From Haliotis asinina (lineage: Eukaryota > Mollusca > Gastropoda > Lepetellida > Haliotidae), in NCBI RefSeq assembly GCF_037392515.1, contig NC_090281.1, forward strand, positions 42,322,645 to 42,386,644: a stretch of DNA of 64,000 bases. The letters run 5' to 3'. Positions 11,832-23,639 of this stretch are shown piece after piece. Position numbers and translations under genes: made by a program. The notes beneath the pieces are model-generated. The model made no database searches. It saw only the letters and a list, made by a program, of their open reading frames with translations, and had not been told where the DNA came from. Position 1 is the stretch's first letter. Each line of letters opens with the position of its first letter.

Positions 11832-12833
11832 TCATTTCTTTATTTGACTGATTCTGATTTCGTTAGCAGAACCTAAGCGCTTTCCACCAAACCTTCCCAT
11901 AAATAGTCGACCGTACCGTTTCTTCATGTCAGTGCCAATAGCTCCATTGTAGGGAACGTACTCACTTCTCTTATAAGGGAAGTAGCCAAAGGTGTTGCCA
12001 ATGCCTAGCGTTCCATATCGCTTGCCCAGGGTCAGAGGTCCACGATACCCGCTGCCCATGTTCAAAGTGCCGTATCTCTTACCCAAGTTTAATGAACCGT
12101 ACCTCTTTTCCAGTTCCGTCTCAGATACAAGATCGCTCTTCTTGCCAATGTTGAGACTCCCGTATCTCTTTCCAACACTGCTGTAAAGTCCTCCAAAATT
12201 GAGTGTCCCAAACCTCCTGCCCATGTTTGGGTTCCGGCTGCCCAAATAACGGTTGCCCAAACCCAGCATACCGTAACGCTTGTTAAAGTAACTGCCAAGG
12301 TTAAGGGTTCCCCATCGTTTCTCCACTTCATCATCCACCCTCTTTCCCATATTACCAAGATCTAGAGTGGCAAACCTCTTCTCGGCTTCATAATCAGATC
12401 TGGGAGGAATATACATCCGTTTCCAGCTCGAGAACAACTTTCCGTATCGCTTGTCGTAAGGCTCTATATCCTTGTCCTCAATCTGTGGTCTCACGCCATC
12501 TGTGGTGATATCTAGCACGTCTCGTAGACATCGGACGGGGTCGTCAACACAGTTCTTACAGATTTCTAGAGCATCGGCGTCGCTGCAACATTCGCTCGGT
12601 GGCAGTGAAAGAGCTTCCGGAAGCTGAGCACATGCTATGCAAACGGCAGCCACCCTCGGGTCATCTCTACACCATCCGAGACCGCTCATGTCCTCCTCAT
12701 CATCCTCATCATCATCCATCTCTGGGGCCTGCGTGGCTTTTGCTGCCTCGCTATTGGAGGACTTGGTCTTCTCAGTGGCATGCACGGCAATTACGGACAG
12801 AAGGACCAGTAAAAACGCGGTAAGCCACCTCAT
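11832..12833 (-). CDS. multi-copy [YFW]G-x-L neuropeptide precursor
   Basis: A 333-residue secreted prohormone. Residues 1-19 form a signal peptide (MRWLTAFLLVLLSVIAVHA). An acidic stretch covers 39-48. Eight cysteines lie at 55, 65, 68, 82, 83, 92, 95 and 102. From residue 128 the chain is cut by KR, RR and KK sites, ten of them before [YFW]-[GA]-x-L. Predicted products include YGKLFSSW, FATLDLGNM-amide, WGTLNLGSYFN, FGTLNFGGLYSSV-amide, YGSLNI-amide, YGSLNL-amide, YGTLGIGNTFGYFPY and YGRLFMGRFG-amide; Gly before the dibasic site predicts amidation. Spacers such as VDDEVE and SDLVSETELE are acidic. The sequence TCTGTTTTCAG lies directly before the ATG, so a 5' UTR exon probably splices exactly at the start codon. 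I cannot name the family. Orcokinin/pedal-peptide and NPLP1-type precursors share the layout but not the motif. Confidence 0.85.
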   Translation of the reverse strand: MRWLTAFLLVLLSVIAVHATEKTKSSNSEAAKATQAPEMDDDEDDEEDMSGLGWCRDDPRVAAVCIACAQLPEALSLPPSECCSDADALEICKNCVDDPVRCLRDVLDITTDGVRPQIEDKDIEPYDKRYGKLFSSWKRMYIPPRSDYEAEKRFATLDLGNMGKRVDDEVEKRWGTLNLGSYFNKRYGMLGLGNRYLGSRNPNMGRRFGTLNFGGLYSSVGKRYGSLNIGKKSDLVSETELEKRYGSLNLGKRYGTLNMGSGYRGPLTLGKRYGTLGIGNTFGYFPYKRSEYVPYNGAIGTDMKKRYGRLFMGRFGGKRLGSANEIRISQIKK

Positions 12834-12862
12834 CTGAAAACAGAGGACATACTAAAAGTGAG

Positions 12863-12925
12863 TTGGGTTTATTGCACTTTTAGCAATATGTCACCAATAT
12901 CACAGCGGGTGACACTAGCAAGAAA
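12863..12925 (-). mobile_element. SINE type A tail fragment
   Basis: GCACTTTTAGCAATATGTCA and ACAGCGGGTGACAC match the 3' body of the type A SINE in reverse. It lies about 30 bp upstream of the neuropeptide start codon, in the presumed 5' intron. Confidence 0.6.
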
Positions 12926-14872
12926 CTTATAACAAACTCAAATTATACTGACAGAGAATGATGGCCAATGTGACTAGTCGTACCCCAGCTGCATAGGTCT
13001 GTGAAGTAGCATTCCGTAAGTCCGGAAGTACATTAACAATATGGGCATCAAAAGATAAAGATAAAAAGTCTTTTTGCATATGTTTTTGGATATGTTAGGC
13101 TGAGCCAGGATGTTGATGATGTAAGGATGTTTATAAGCCAAAATTGTCAAAAAGCCGTACACTGAACATTCTTTAGCAAATCTTTTCAAGAATATCAATA
13201 TGGATACTGTAAAATATCTTGTCCATGCCCGCGTATCTCTGTTATGTTACAAGGATTATTATAAACACACTTTAAAGATCATTGTGCCCCTGACTACTAC
13301 CTGGAATGTCTTTGTGAATGTATTTCCGACGTTTTGGTATACTCTGCACGGGACGATCTCAGACACGACCTAAACAACCGTCGCAGTTTTGAACCACAAG
13401 TTGATAATCCACTAGACATCTCATTAGTTGCATAGCGTTCCTGCCACTCACAAGGTTGGCAGTTTCATAACTCACATGTCACCATGATGCAACGGTGAAG
13501 AGACACTGTCGTTCTTTAGGTTTTTGTGCGTGTGCGTGTGCGTGTGCGTGTGCGTGCGTGCGTGTGTGTGCAGAAGTACAATTATATCGGAGGTGCTAGG
13601 TAACAATTTGTTGCATGTAAAAGCTGTGTGCTGTTCACTTAACTGTGATGACTACTCTCGTACTATATCCGCACGGGGTTTGGCTGCTAGATAATTTCTT
13701 GTCGGAACCAAAACACGACTGAAACGCAAACGGCTGATCAAACGGGACACAGGATACAGAGAGCAATAGTAAGGTTAGAGAGCAATAGTAAGGTGATTGC
13801 ATCTCTCAAATGTTGTTGTCCGTACAACATTGGATGTAGTCTTCCTCCGTTTCTTATGCTTCCAGTTAAACTAAAGCACAAATCAAGCGCGTGGATTTAT
13901 CGTTTGGTAAATGCTTCTAACCATTTGTATTTCATTATCTGGGCTGGCATACTTATGTGCATGTTCTGTGGGTGTTGGGAGGTTTAGTCTGCAAAGTAAT
14001 ATTTCTGTCATCGACCTGTGTTTCCACGACCTAACAAGGAAGTAGTGACAGCAGCCGAGGTCGATGTGGCCGACATGTTCAGTATGTTTTCCTCCTGAGA
14101 AAATACAGCACGCGGCAATAATAAGCCGACCTTTTAAACGAACGCAGTCAACTAGGGAAACCAAGTATCAAAACCTCTTTTATTATTATCAACGAGAAGT
14201 TTGCCCAAGTGTCCACATTTGATCAGTTGAGGTTACTTTTAGCCACAGAGAACAGACAATGGTCCAATCCGCCTACGGACCAGCGACTTTTCAAATAGAA
14301 GCGATCCTGGTAAAAGCTCTGCTGCTTTCTTTACCCCTATGAAACCACTGATGACTTCGCCGTCTTTTGAATAGCGCCATTTAATTGTGTGTTTGTGCTT
14401 ATTTTAGTCGCTCGGGTCTGCTTGTTTCTAGACAAACGTCGATCACCCATCGCTCACCGAAGATGGAAAAATCGTGTTCCTTCGTAGAACCGGAAGTCGT
14501 CTGCCACAACAAATGACCTCCGCCATTCTGCTAATTTATCGCTTTTGTAAATGGAATTCAAGAGAAGTGAAGCTACAACCCTTCATCCATTATATATACA
14601 TATTTTCAGCTTCGTTGCTATGGCGGAAGTCGTGTTTCTACAAAGAGGCCCATATGCGAGAGTGTTGAACGACCTTGATCATCGTTCATTCATAACAATA
14701 AAGCGTCTCTACATTTATTATGTTATAATTCATGTCTCTCGCTGCTACATTCTTCTTAAAATGGAATGTTCTGTAACTTGTTATACTACAACATACCAAT
14801 AATTGAACATTTGGATACCCATAAAGACTCGCTTGCGTGTCTTCTACACGTCATTAGGAACGTGGAAAATGC
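12926..14872. other. spacer or 5' flank of the neuropeptide gene
   Basis: Should hold the upstream non-coding exon and promoter of the neuropeptide gene, but I cannot place them. A GTGTGC repeat lies at 13526-13572. No supported open frame. Confidence 0.4.
13526..13572. repeat. (GTGTGC)n microsatellite
   Basis: Alternating GTGTGC and GTGC units, ending in plain GTGTGTG. Confidence 0.9.
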
Positions 14873-15153
14873 GTGGGTGTGTAGGTGTCTGAGAGTGTAT
14901 GCGGGTATCCGTGACAGTATGAGAGTGTGTAGGTGTATGAGGGTGTGTGGGGATGTCCGTGGTTGTATAAGTGTGTGGGGTAGTGTGAGATTGTGTGGGG
15001 ACGTCTATGGCTGTATGAGGGTGTGTGGAGAAGTGTTGGGATCGTGAGCGTGTGTCTTTTGCACGTGTGTGTGAGAGAGAGGTGGGCGGTGTTGGGTGTA
15101 GGGTGTAGGAGTGTGAATGAGTGTTAAGGTGTGTGTAGAGGGGTGTGTGTAGT
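14873..15153. repeat. GTGTG-rich degenerate tandem repeat
   Basis: Irregular GTGTGNGN units with heavy C/G strand asymmetry, running straight into the regular 27-bp array. Long open frames across it on both strands (Thr/His/Pro-rich or Val/Cys/Arg-rich) are compositional. Confidence 0.8.
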
Positions 15154-15288
15154 GTGAGTGGAGGGAGTGGGGTTAGGGATGTGAGTGGAGGGAGTGGGGT
15201 TAGGGATGTGAGTGGAGGGAGTGGGGTTAGGGATGTGAGAGGAGGGAGTGGGGTTAGGGATGTGAGTGGAGGGAGTGGGGTTAGGGAT
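15154..15288. repeat. 27-bp G-rich minisatellite, five exact-length copies
   Basis: Five units of GTGAGTGGAGGGAGTGGGGT plus TAGGGAT; the fourth differs by one base (GAGAGG). Each has three G-runs of at least three, with GGGGTTAGGG inside, so several units together could form G-quadruplexes. Confidence 0.95.
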
Positions 15289-18200
15289 GTGAGTGCGGTA
15301 GTATCATGTCCTATGGTGTCATTCAGGATTTTCAAGACAGGCAAGTCAAAATAATACAATTTTTAATTGCAAACGTTTGCACTTCAAATTCACTTTGGCT
15401 GCAATGATTACTGCGGGGAGGGGGTGGGGGGAGGGGCTGTGTACGTGTGCGTGCACTTGAATGTGTGGAAGATAGGTTGATGACTGGGCAAAGCGATATA
15501 CATTTCAGTATTTCTGAGAACCTTTTTTTATATGAGGATAGTTTAGCCTCGCCTGGTAGTTTGTGACACGTCTAAATACGTATATGGTGTGGAGGTTTCA
15601 TGACGAATGCTAAACAATGATCAAAGCCGAGATTTCCGAAGTAGTGTTAGCGCTAAGATTGTCTTTAGTGACATGCAATACCACTGACTTAAGGCTACAT
15701 TAGCGCAAAGACAGCTTCGAAAAAATAGGCCCAGGATCTCAAAGTTTCAGTAAAATATGTATGCCGGTATTTTCAAGAATCGTGATGAGGACTGTGGATT
15801 TTCAGATATCTTCAAATGTTAACTTGAGATTCATCTAAAAATCAAAAGAAGCAGATAAATGTTTCAAAACCAGTCAAAATAATGACATATTTAAGGTATC
15901 AGATACATCAACCCTCGTCGATAAGGACAACACTCCTAAACTCGCGTATAGATTTGTTACCATGTCAGACTGCTGACATCAAACTCACGATTAGCAGATT
16001 GATTCCACTGATTTAATGCAAGGAGAACCGTATACCTGATATACCTACTAAGAATGACACTGTGTTGTCAAACAAAAGGTATATGGTTTTGGTCTGTTTC
16101 TGCTTGATTGATTCAAAATAGCCCTGAATGTACGATACATTCAGCAGTCGATGATTCTGCTGACATTCAAGATGCTACACTAGCAGAGCAAATCAATGAA
16201 GGAGTGCCCGTCCCTGCTCAATACTCCTGAGTTAGAGCTCTGTGTTGGATCTACTCGCAGCTGTTATTGCATCCACCCCATGTGACGCGCGTAATTACCA
16301 AACTTCATCTTTTCATGAAACAAGTGACCCCCGGGATTATCGGTTGGTTTCATAACGTAGCTGACAAATCTGTACAATTAGGCTGCCTGTGTTGTGTGCA
16401 ATTATGCTCATATTGAACAGGGTTATCTTCCCCAGGGCTACTCTTTAATTAACCTGGTCAGCTTTATTCGACGTTACCATTTTTCGTCGTCTCCAGGAAT
16501 AGTTTACTTAGACTAGCCACAGGTGCTGTTTTTGCCTGGGCAGTCTACTTGATTGGTTGGGGTAGAGAGGACGAGGAGAGCGGGGAGGGGGTGAAGAGAG
16601 AGAGGGATAAAGCAGGGATAGGGAGAAGGTTGACCGAGTGATTTTGGAGCACCTTCCATCTCGTAAGACGTACAGAGCTGCACGGCTAGAGAACAGTAAC
16701 TGTTGACGAAGACGCTCTCCACAATGTCTACTGATGTTCGCTGCATCAGCTACTGGTGTATCGGACACACAGCACATATACATACGTTTCAGAAATGAAG
16801 ATGTTATTAAGCGAGTTTCGCATCATACACATCACACAATATGATTACAAATGTTACGATGCGAGTAACAGTCTATTATTCTGTTGGTTATTCTAAATGC
16901 CATGCAATGATTTAAACCTGTGTGCACCTGTTCACTGATTAAAATGGCCTCTCGAGACTGACTGTTATGCAGATTATTTACATTGTACTTTCAGCAATAG
17001 GAAAGAAAGTGCATAGGGGCCTGTGTATATATTAGCAATACAATGGGACTGTTATCCTTGTAAATGGACTGTCGGTGCTAATGATGATGATGAATTCATA
17101 TGAAAACTGCTGAAAGTCGATGAAGAAGAGGGTCTGAAAGACTATGTGAGGGATGTTGTTAACAGATGGGCTTTAGGGTTTCTGAGAAAAAGTCTTTACT
17201 GTTGATTTCTCATATAGTGATAAAAATTATGTTGCAGAGTAATGGGGGTACAGCTGAGAAGACTCCCTCACTTTGGCCTTGGTGGCTGCCTGGGAGAGAA
17301 GAAGGCAACTCCTGGAACGGAGAGATCAGTATGGAGAGTTACAACATTCTTCAGATACTTTGGAAAGTCATTATCATAAATACAGCTGAGTGTCAAGGGG
17401 AGGGAGACGCTTGAAATTCATTCTTAACGATATAGTGAGATCAGTGAAGGTGAGTTGTGCGTTAGGGTTGAACACCGAGGCAGGATAACATGCCTACGTC
17501 TAGACCCACCTTTCCTGTGCAACATGGCAAGGTGGAACTGGGTCTGTTTGTATCGCCTTGATAAACATCAGAGAAAAATGAAGGTACAAGTCTGGTTTGC
17601 GAAAGTCACGTGTGCCTGTTTGTTCATGTTTATGTTTATTTCACGCTAGTACGTGTTTGAAGAGCGAGAGGAGTGAAAACATAGGTGTGGGTCTCGTATG
17701 ATCGTGTTCCACAAGAATATGCTTACGTGTTTATTATAATCAATACCTGTTGTTTTATTGACTTCGACCCACCGATTCTGCCACGGAGAAGATATTTATT
17801 CCCATAAACCCCCAATTCGTTATTTAATTACAGATTGTGTGACTCCTGACGCATCCAGTCTACTGTAAATGTGTATTCCATTGTCCAACGTAAATCCAAC
17901 TTGTTGAGTAGTCATGCTTCAAGGTTGCACCTTAATACCAGCTGAGCTGTCCTTCCAAATGTCAAGCAGTATGACGGCAGCCCGCCAGAGATTGCCGGAC
18001 ACTCCACACAATCCACCTTTAATGTTAGCGGGTAACACAAGCATTGGCATTTAGGAAGTGCAGCCACATTGAACGTAATGCTTTTGTCAAAGAGTACCAA
18101 GTCTCACGGGTTGTTATTATGTTCTAATTATCCCCTGGTCAGAGACATGACGATTATTCCAAGTGACACACTAGTCTGGACAGTTTGTAAATAACATCCT

Positions 18201-18318
18201 ATTATTGATACCGATGTCGGTGATAGTAGAGGAGAGAGAGGATCTGACATGTAACAGACTTACAGACAATATCATTACATGATGACAGTACTACCACTAC
18301 TACTCCCTGTCTCATTCC
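15289..18318. other. spacer, nothing recognised
   Basis: A short G-rich stretch lies at 15415-15440 and a purine-rich stretch at 16560-16630. Open frames are short and unlike known proteins. Confidence 0.5.
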
Positions 18319-18320
18319 CT

Positions 18321-18359
<39 letters not shown>

Positions 18360-18680
18360 ACAGTACCACTGCCCCACAGTACAGACACAGTCATTCTGTC
18401 CATATTACACAGAGATGGGGACAATGGTTTTCTCGTTCTCTCCATCTCTCTCTCTCGTTCACTTTTCACCTTTTTTTGCTCTCTCTCCCCCTTTGCTCAC
18501 TTTCTCTTTTTCTTTATCCCCCTCTCTCTCTTTGAGATGTAGCATCGGATAATGCCCATTTCTCACCTACTTTTCTTACTCAATCTCTCGTTCGCTCGCC
18601 CCTCTTCTCTCTCTCTATCTCCTTGTATATATGTGTATATAAACCTGTCTCTCTCCCCTCCTATCTCTCTACCCTATTTG
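18319..18680. repeat. CT-rich tract enclosing a dispersed repeat, copy 1
   Basis: A (CT)n run at 18319-18357, then a unique block at about 18360-18440 (CATTCTGTCCATATTACACA, then GAGATGGGGACA), then further CTCTCT stretches. The unique block recurs at 23.1 kb in the same pyrimidine-rich setting. Confidence 0.7.
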
Positions 18681-21320
18681 TGTCTCTCTGAGATTCAGTA
18701 TCGGGTCATATTGGTAGACATTAGCCCCTCTAGATGGCCAGCCACAGACGTGTCAACGTATGATGACGATGCATGTACTCGCCTCAGGCCATCGCATCTT
18801 TCGCGTCATCACCATCTTCATCCCTTCATTCCAGCCTATGGAACATTCTACATCATCAATGGAAAGTGGCGCCTAAAGTGTCTGAGGTAGAATAATTTGA
18901 CTTTAAAATAATTGCATTAGCAGAATAACTTAATAGTCTTATTTGATATTGTCACGATAGGATGTGTTAAGTGACCTATACGCAAGACAGTTTGATCGTT
19001 CAAGGTTAAAATACATTTTGACACTTTAGTGTCAAGGACATTGTTGAGCACTGATAGGATGTTACTTATTAACGGTACAAGGTTACCATTAAGTAGAGTG
19101 AGAGAGTGAGTGAATATGTGGGGCTCGAGTTCAAACAGAATAACGATCCTTCCAGTGAGTACCAAGCCATCAGTTCCAGCAACAGTTATTCATGACTTTT
19201 AAACGAATATTTATAATTCTAAATAATTTTACTGCAGAACCTGTTTACTGTACTCAAGACGCGTGTGCGAGTTAGAGTGACGGTTTACTATACAAGAGCA
19301 AAATATGACCCAAGGGTATGGCATATCACCGAGTGTAATCCTCCAATAGCCCAGTCTTTATGGCGAGTACAACAGGTTCGATGGCCAAGTATAAAAGGAG
19401 ACGTTGGTCTTTAACAAACTTGTAACACTGTCGCAAAATCTGAAATCCAGTCTCCGAATAACACTAGCTGTAATAGCATATATGATGTAGTCATACTGTT
19501 CAAGGTGTGTCTACACTGGCAGTAAATCTTGGTGCACGTACAGGTGGTGTGTCTTGATTGAAGATTGATTGACTCTTGATTGAGTCAAGGGGCCTCACAC
19601 AATGGGCAGCATCTATATCACACAGCATGTCATATTCTCAAGGTGTAGGAGAATTCATTATTTCATCACTGGTTTGGGATGTAAAAGGGAGATGAAAGGC
19701 TTAATAATGTTTACCCACAACATGAAAACATCATGTTTTCTAGAACAGACAATTCCACAAAAGACTTTACTTTAACTGAAACGAGAACAGTTTTGTATAT
19801 ATAAATAAAAGATTTTCCAAAGTCCATTTTTAGTAGGTGCGATTTAAGTACCAACATACCGCATGATTTAAACATGCAGTTTGAGGGTACATGTATCCAC
19901 CATGGTTCGTCATCCCTCACCTGGTTTCTCAAGTAAACTATTTTATTCTAGTGTATAGACAACATGGGTGAAAATTAACGTTAGAAACATAAAATTATCT
20001 TTAATAACATTGTCAGAGTTTGAGGCAAATGTAATTCATGTAGTTCGATGCACATACTGAGAAGTAACTTACAAGATATGCGTTGCTAATGTTATTGAGA
20101 TCAACAATGGTGTTTTGATGGAGCCTCCTAGAGTTGTGTATGCTTTTTAAATACTAGCAAAGGGAGTCTTCATGAAATAAATATACCCGCGGACTGACAG
20201 TTGTCTCAGTTCCAAGCTCTATTCCAACAGTGTCGTCATACTGCCAAAATATGCTCCAACATGCTCCATAACATGCTCCAACTCCCTTGTGCGATACGAA
20301 TGTTTTAGTAGTAACAAATTAGTCAACGTGTGGGTATTATTTATACGTTACCTCGTATTCAGTGCCTATCAAGTTACATATATCGCAGTCAATACAAATG
20401 AGTACTCAACAGTTGTCAGCTAAATTACATGGTGATAACGGGAAAATCACACCGTCACTCAAAATGTTGTTATTTATCTAAGGTGTAATTCAAGCCAGGA
20501 ATAAGATATACAGAAATCAGCCCGCCTGGGAATCAATGAATCAACGGTTCCTACCTTTCTGGTCGTGCTCTTCAGGGCCTACGATGTGTATGCATCCAGT
20601 GAGGTGGACCCATGCGTTATAAACCGACACCGTCAGCCTGCGATTGGCTGAGTGGCCGCCCCCATCACAGGGCAGGTTTACTCGTCAATACTAGGAGCTG
20701 CTGTCAACCTGCTGCTTGCCATCTCGTGACAATGTAGACAGACTTAGGGCAAGGCAGCTTTTTCGGGTAAAGCTCGGTTGTTTTTTTATTGATTTAAAAC
20801 TGTTGAAATTTCGCCTCCATTTCCGCCTTTTAATAGTTTGGTCAAACGATTGATGTTGATTTATCCTTGTTGAGTTAATATTGTTTGAGTTGGACCCCGT
20901 GCTATTGGCAGGAGACGTAGTTTGAGGTCAGGATATCCTCCCGCCACCTCCCCAACCTCCGTAGGTGATATACACATACCGTCACAGAGACACGCGTACT
21001 TAGACATGGAGTGAGTGAAATGTTCATTTTGGGGGGCAACGTTTCTCAAATCAAGAAGCATAATCAGGGTAATCCAAGACTGGGTCTCACGACAACAGTT
21101 TTCTGGTAAGCAAAAAGGGCAACATCTATGTAACGCCAGTCGCGGATCTCAGACTGCTGTGGATGTTCATGAAAGAATGAAAGAATCACATTTGAGTGTT
21201 CGATTTGGTATGGCACGTGCAATAAGGCAGGGAGAATTTAGCACTTTTGTAAAACAATGGCGTCTTTACCGAAAAGGTCCCACACAGTAACGGTCTGACA
21301 GGTCCTTTACAGTAACGGTC
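18681..21320. other. spacer, nothing recognised
   Basis: AT-rich sequence with no supported gene. A slightly GC-richer patch lies at 20570-20720, without a convincing open frame. Confidence 0.5.
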
Positions 21321-21540
21321 TACCCGTGAAGACGCTGGTCAGTAGCCCATTCTTGTCGTAAAAGTCGGCTAACAGGAGTGGGTGATCAGGCTCGCTGACT
21401 TCGTTTACACGTCATCGTATCCCTCATGATAGATACTCAAGCTGTTGATCACAGGATTGTATGGTCCAGACCTGATTAGTTACTTACCGCCGCCATGTAC
21501 CTGGATTACTGAGTGCAGCATCAAACTGAACTCACTCACA
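21321..21540 (-). mobile_element. dispersed repeat type B, near full length
   Basis: On the - strand it runs from TGAGTTCAGTTTGATGCTGC through TGGACCATACAATCCTGTGA and GTCAGCGAGCCTGATCACCC to TCTTCACGGGTA. Related copies lie at 26.7, 29.9, 32.0, 48.8, 49.7 and 54.9 kb. It is SINE-sized; I see no tRNA-like A and B boxes. Confidence 0.65.
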
Positions 21541-22624
21541 GTAACTGTCACACCCTGCATGGAAACTTTATACAGAGCATGACTCAGCTCGTCATAGCCT
21601 ACGTGTATGTTTGTTATTCACAGTGATAAAGGTTCTAACATCCAGTCAGAGCATGGCCATTTATATCTATGACCAATTCGTACTAAGTTACTATTAAAGT
21701 CTAAGAGTAAGGTCCGCCACTTAACACGACTTCCGTCGAAATCCCAGTGTCTAGACCCTTTGCCGGTTCAACACTGTCACGTGACCGGACCGGAAGTAGT
21801 TACGGGGAGAGGGCGCGACCACGTGACTTTGTCAGGGGAAGATGAAAGCCCGTGAGAACGATGTGTGAATAGATTCATTAGAGAGGCCACGAGGCACTTT
21901 ACAATCAATCTTCTGTGCTGTGCCACACACTCTGCATGTCTTCATGAAGCACAAATGACATTTCAGAAGTCTATCACGTGAACAGCTATCGCTGAAATCG
22001 TGCAAAAATGACATATATGTTGGGGTAATTGATCTAATTATTATGTGTCATTTCTGGTTATTGTATTTCTATGGTGCGTTACTATGTTCCTATGCTTTGC
22101 TACAAAACACGGCTGCCGCTAGAAATGTTAATTGATTTGCCATATATGTATCCTTCAGACATTAAATCAAATACATTATACAAACTGTTTTTGTAACCGC
22201 TTCATCAAAAGACTATTGAGGAGGAAATGGATGGGACTTGAATATCAAAGATGTTATTCTGTTAGCCAAGCTCAATTACAACCACGCTGTCTACAAATAT
22301 TGCGCGTTACTGCACATGTGCATGCACATCCATATATTCATAGATCCTGTGGAATGTTCCTAGCGGCAAATGCTGTACATTGCATTTACCTTCATGTTCA
22401 CATATTTCCTTACAGTCCCTTTACAAAACTCTAAGTTTTTACATGGCATTAACATTCGTCCATATATATTATTACCTTTGTGTATGCCCCCTGCTCTGTC
22501 CGTTCTTATACCAGTTAACCATTTGTCAGTAAGTCACCATTATCCTACTCTGGTGAACGTGGGCCTACCATGACGATCAGACATTGCCTGTTTTAACGAA
22601 CGTTTTTCAGGTGTTCCGCGTCTC
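21541..22624. other. spacer with paired CACGTG sites
   Basis: TCACGTGACCGGACCGGAAG near 21778 and CCACGTGAC near 21820 contain two E-box palindromes and an ETS-like CCGGAAGT. They look regulatory, but no adjacent gene could be identified. Confidence 0.3.
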
Positions 22625-22750
22625 CGAACCAAGATGGCGGCTGTTGACTGAAGACAACAGACGATACCGGATGCCGTCCATTAGCGACGTTGAGTAACTG
22701 CGATGAAAATGGCGTAGAGCACGCTGACGCTCTTGTGAGTGTTTACCTGT
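22625..22750 (+). promoter_or_regulatory. YY1-like promoter element, possible orphan first exon
   Basis: CCAAGATGGCGGCTG at 22629-22643 matches the YY1 site (AAGATGGCGGC) typical of downstream core positions in housekeeping promoters. A GTGAGT donor-like sequence follows near 22735. Open frames from the local ATGs stop within a few codons, so if this is a start region the first exon is non-coding. No downstream exon was found. Confidence 0.3.
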
Positions 22751-23079
22751 AATGAGGAAACTTGTCCAGAGTTAAAAGTAAGTGTTGCTTCTCGGGAAAA
22801 TTATTTGGATACTTGTTTAGGAACCAATAACGCTGGACAAAGTATTGAGTTGTCTCGACTGTTTCAATGATACAATTGATCTGACCACTTCAACATCCGG
22901 TGCTACTTAGTCCAGCTATATGTGTTTCCGGACGACAGCGGGCAGTGCCTGGAAATCATTACAGGGGAAGGAAGGGACGTTAGCTAGCGGACCAGCGGAG
23001 CATTCATTCTGCATAAGGCAGGGGGCATAGCTATGATGTATGTTATCTATATTATATAAATGATGAATGACAAAAACAT
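22751..23079. other. spacer, nothing recognised
   Basis: No supported feature. Confidence 0.4.
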
Positions 23080-23275
23080 TATCTCTCTCCATCTCTCTTT
23101 CTCTCCGTCTCCGCCTCTCTTTCTCTAGCATCAGACAATACCACTTTCCAACCTTACGTAAAGACACCGCCATTCTGTCCATGTTGCAGAGAGATGGGGA
23201 CAGTGATTCTCTGGCTCTCTTTCTCTCTTTCGTCCACTCCCTCTCCTCTTTGTTCACTCTATCTCTCGCTGTTTG
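23080..23275. repeat. CT-rich tract enclosing a dispersed repeat, copy 2
   Basis: CTCTCTCC runs flank CCATTCTGTCCATGTTGCAG and AGAGATGGGGACAGTG, the same block as at 18.36-18.44 kb, in the same orientation. Confidence 0.65.
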
Positions 23276-23639
23276 CTGTATGTGGCAGGTAAAAGATCTG
23301 CCCACATGAGTTTTCACTGTTTACCAAATTTATTGACGTGCAGGCTCATGCTCGCTATCGTCCACATGCTATTCTAGTTAACAGACGCCCAGAAATATAT
23401 TCAATATTTCGGAACATACCTATTGGTGTATGAAGGATGATGATGAGACACCACAAACGCAACGAGCGGCATTGTATACCATTGCATAGCCAACTTTTAT
23501 ATGGAAAAAAATAATGAAAGAGATGAAATCAATTGGTATTATTTCTCAAAAGCTCATTGAATGAACATGCAGTACAAAGATAAAACAGTGCAGAAGTTTA
23601 AACAGTACAAGAATGACGTCACTCAAAGTAAGCTACCCT

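Noticed and set aside
14844-15359. 171-codon Thr/Pro/His-rich - strand frame
   Set aside because: Entirely within GTGTG-rich and 27-bp tandem repeats.
21015-21290. 91-codon + strand open frame near the type B repeat
   Set aside because: No domain, no splice context, ordinary chance length.
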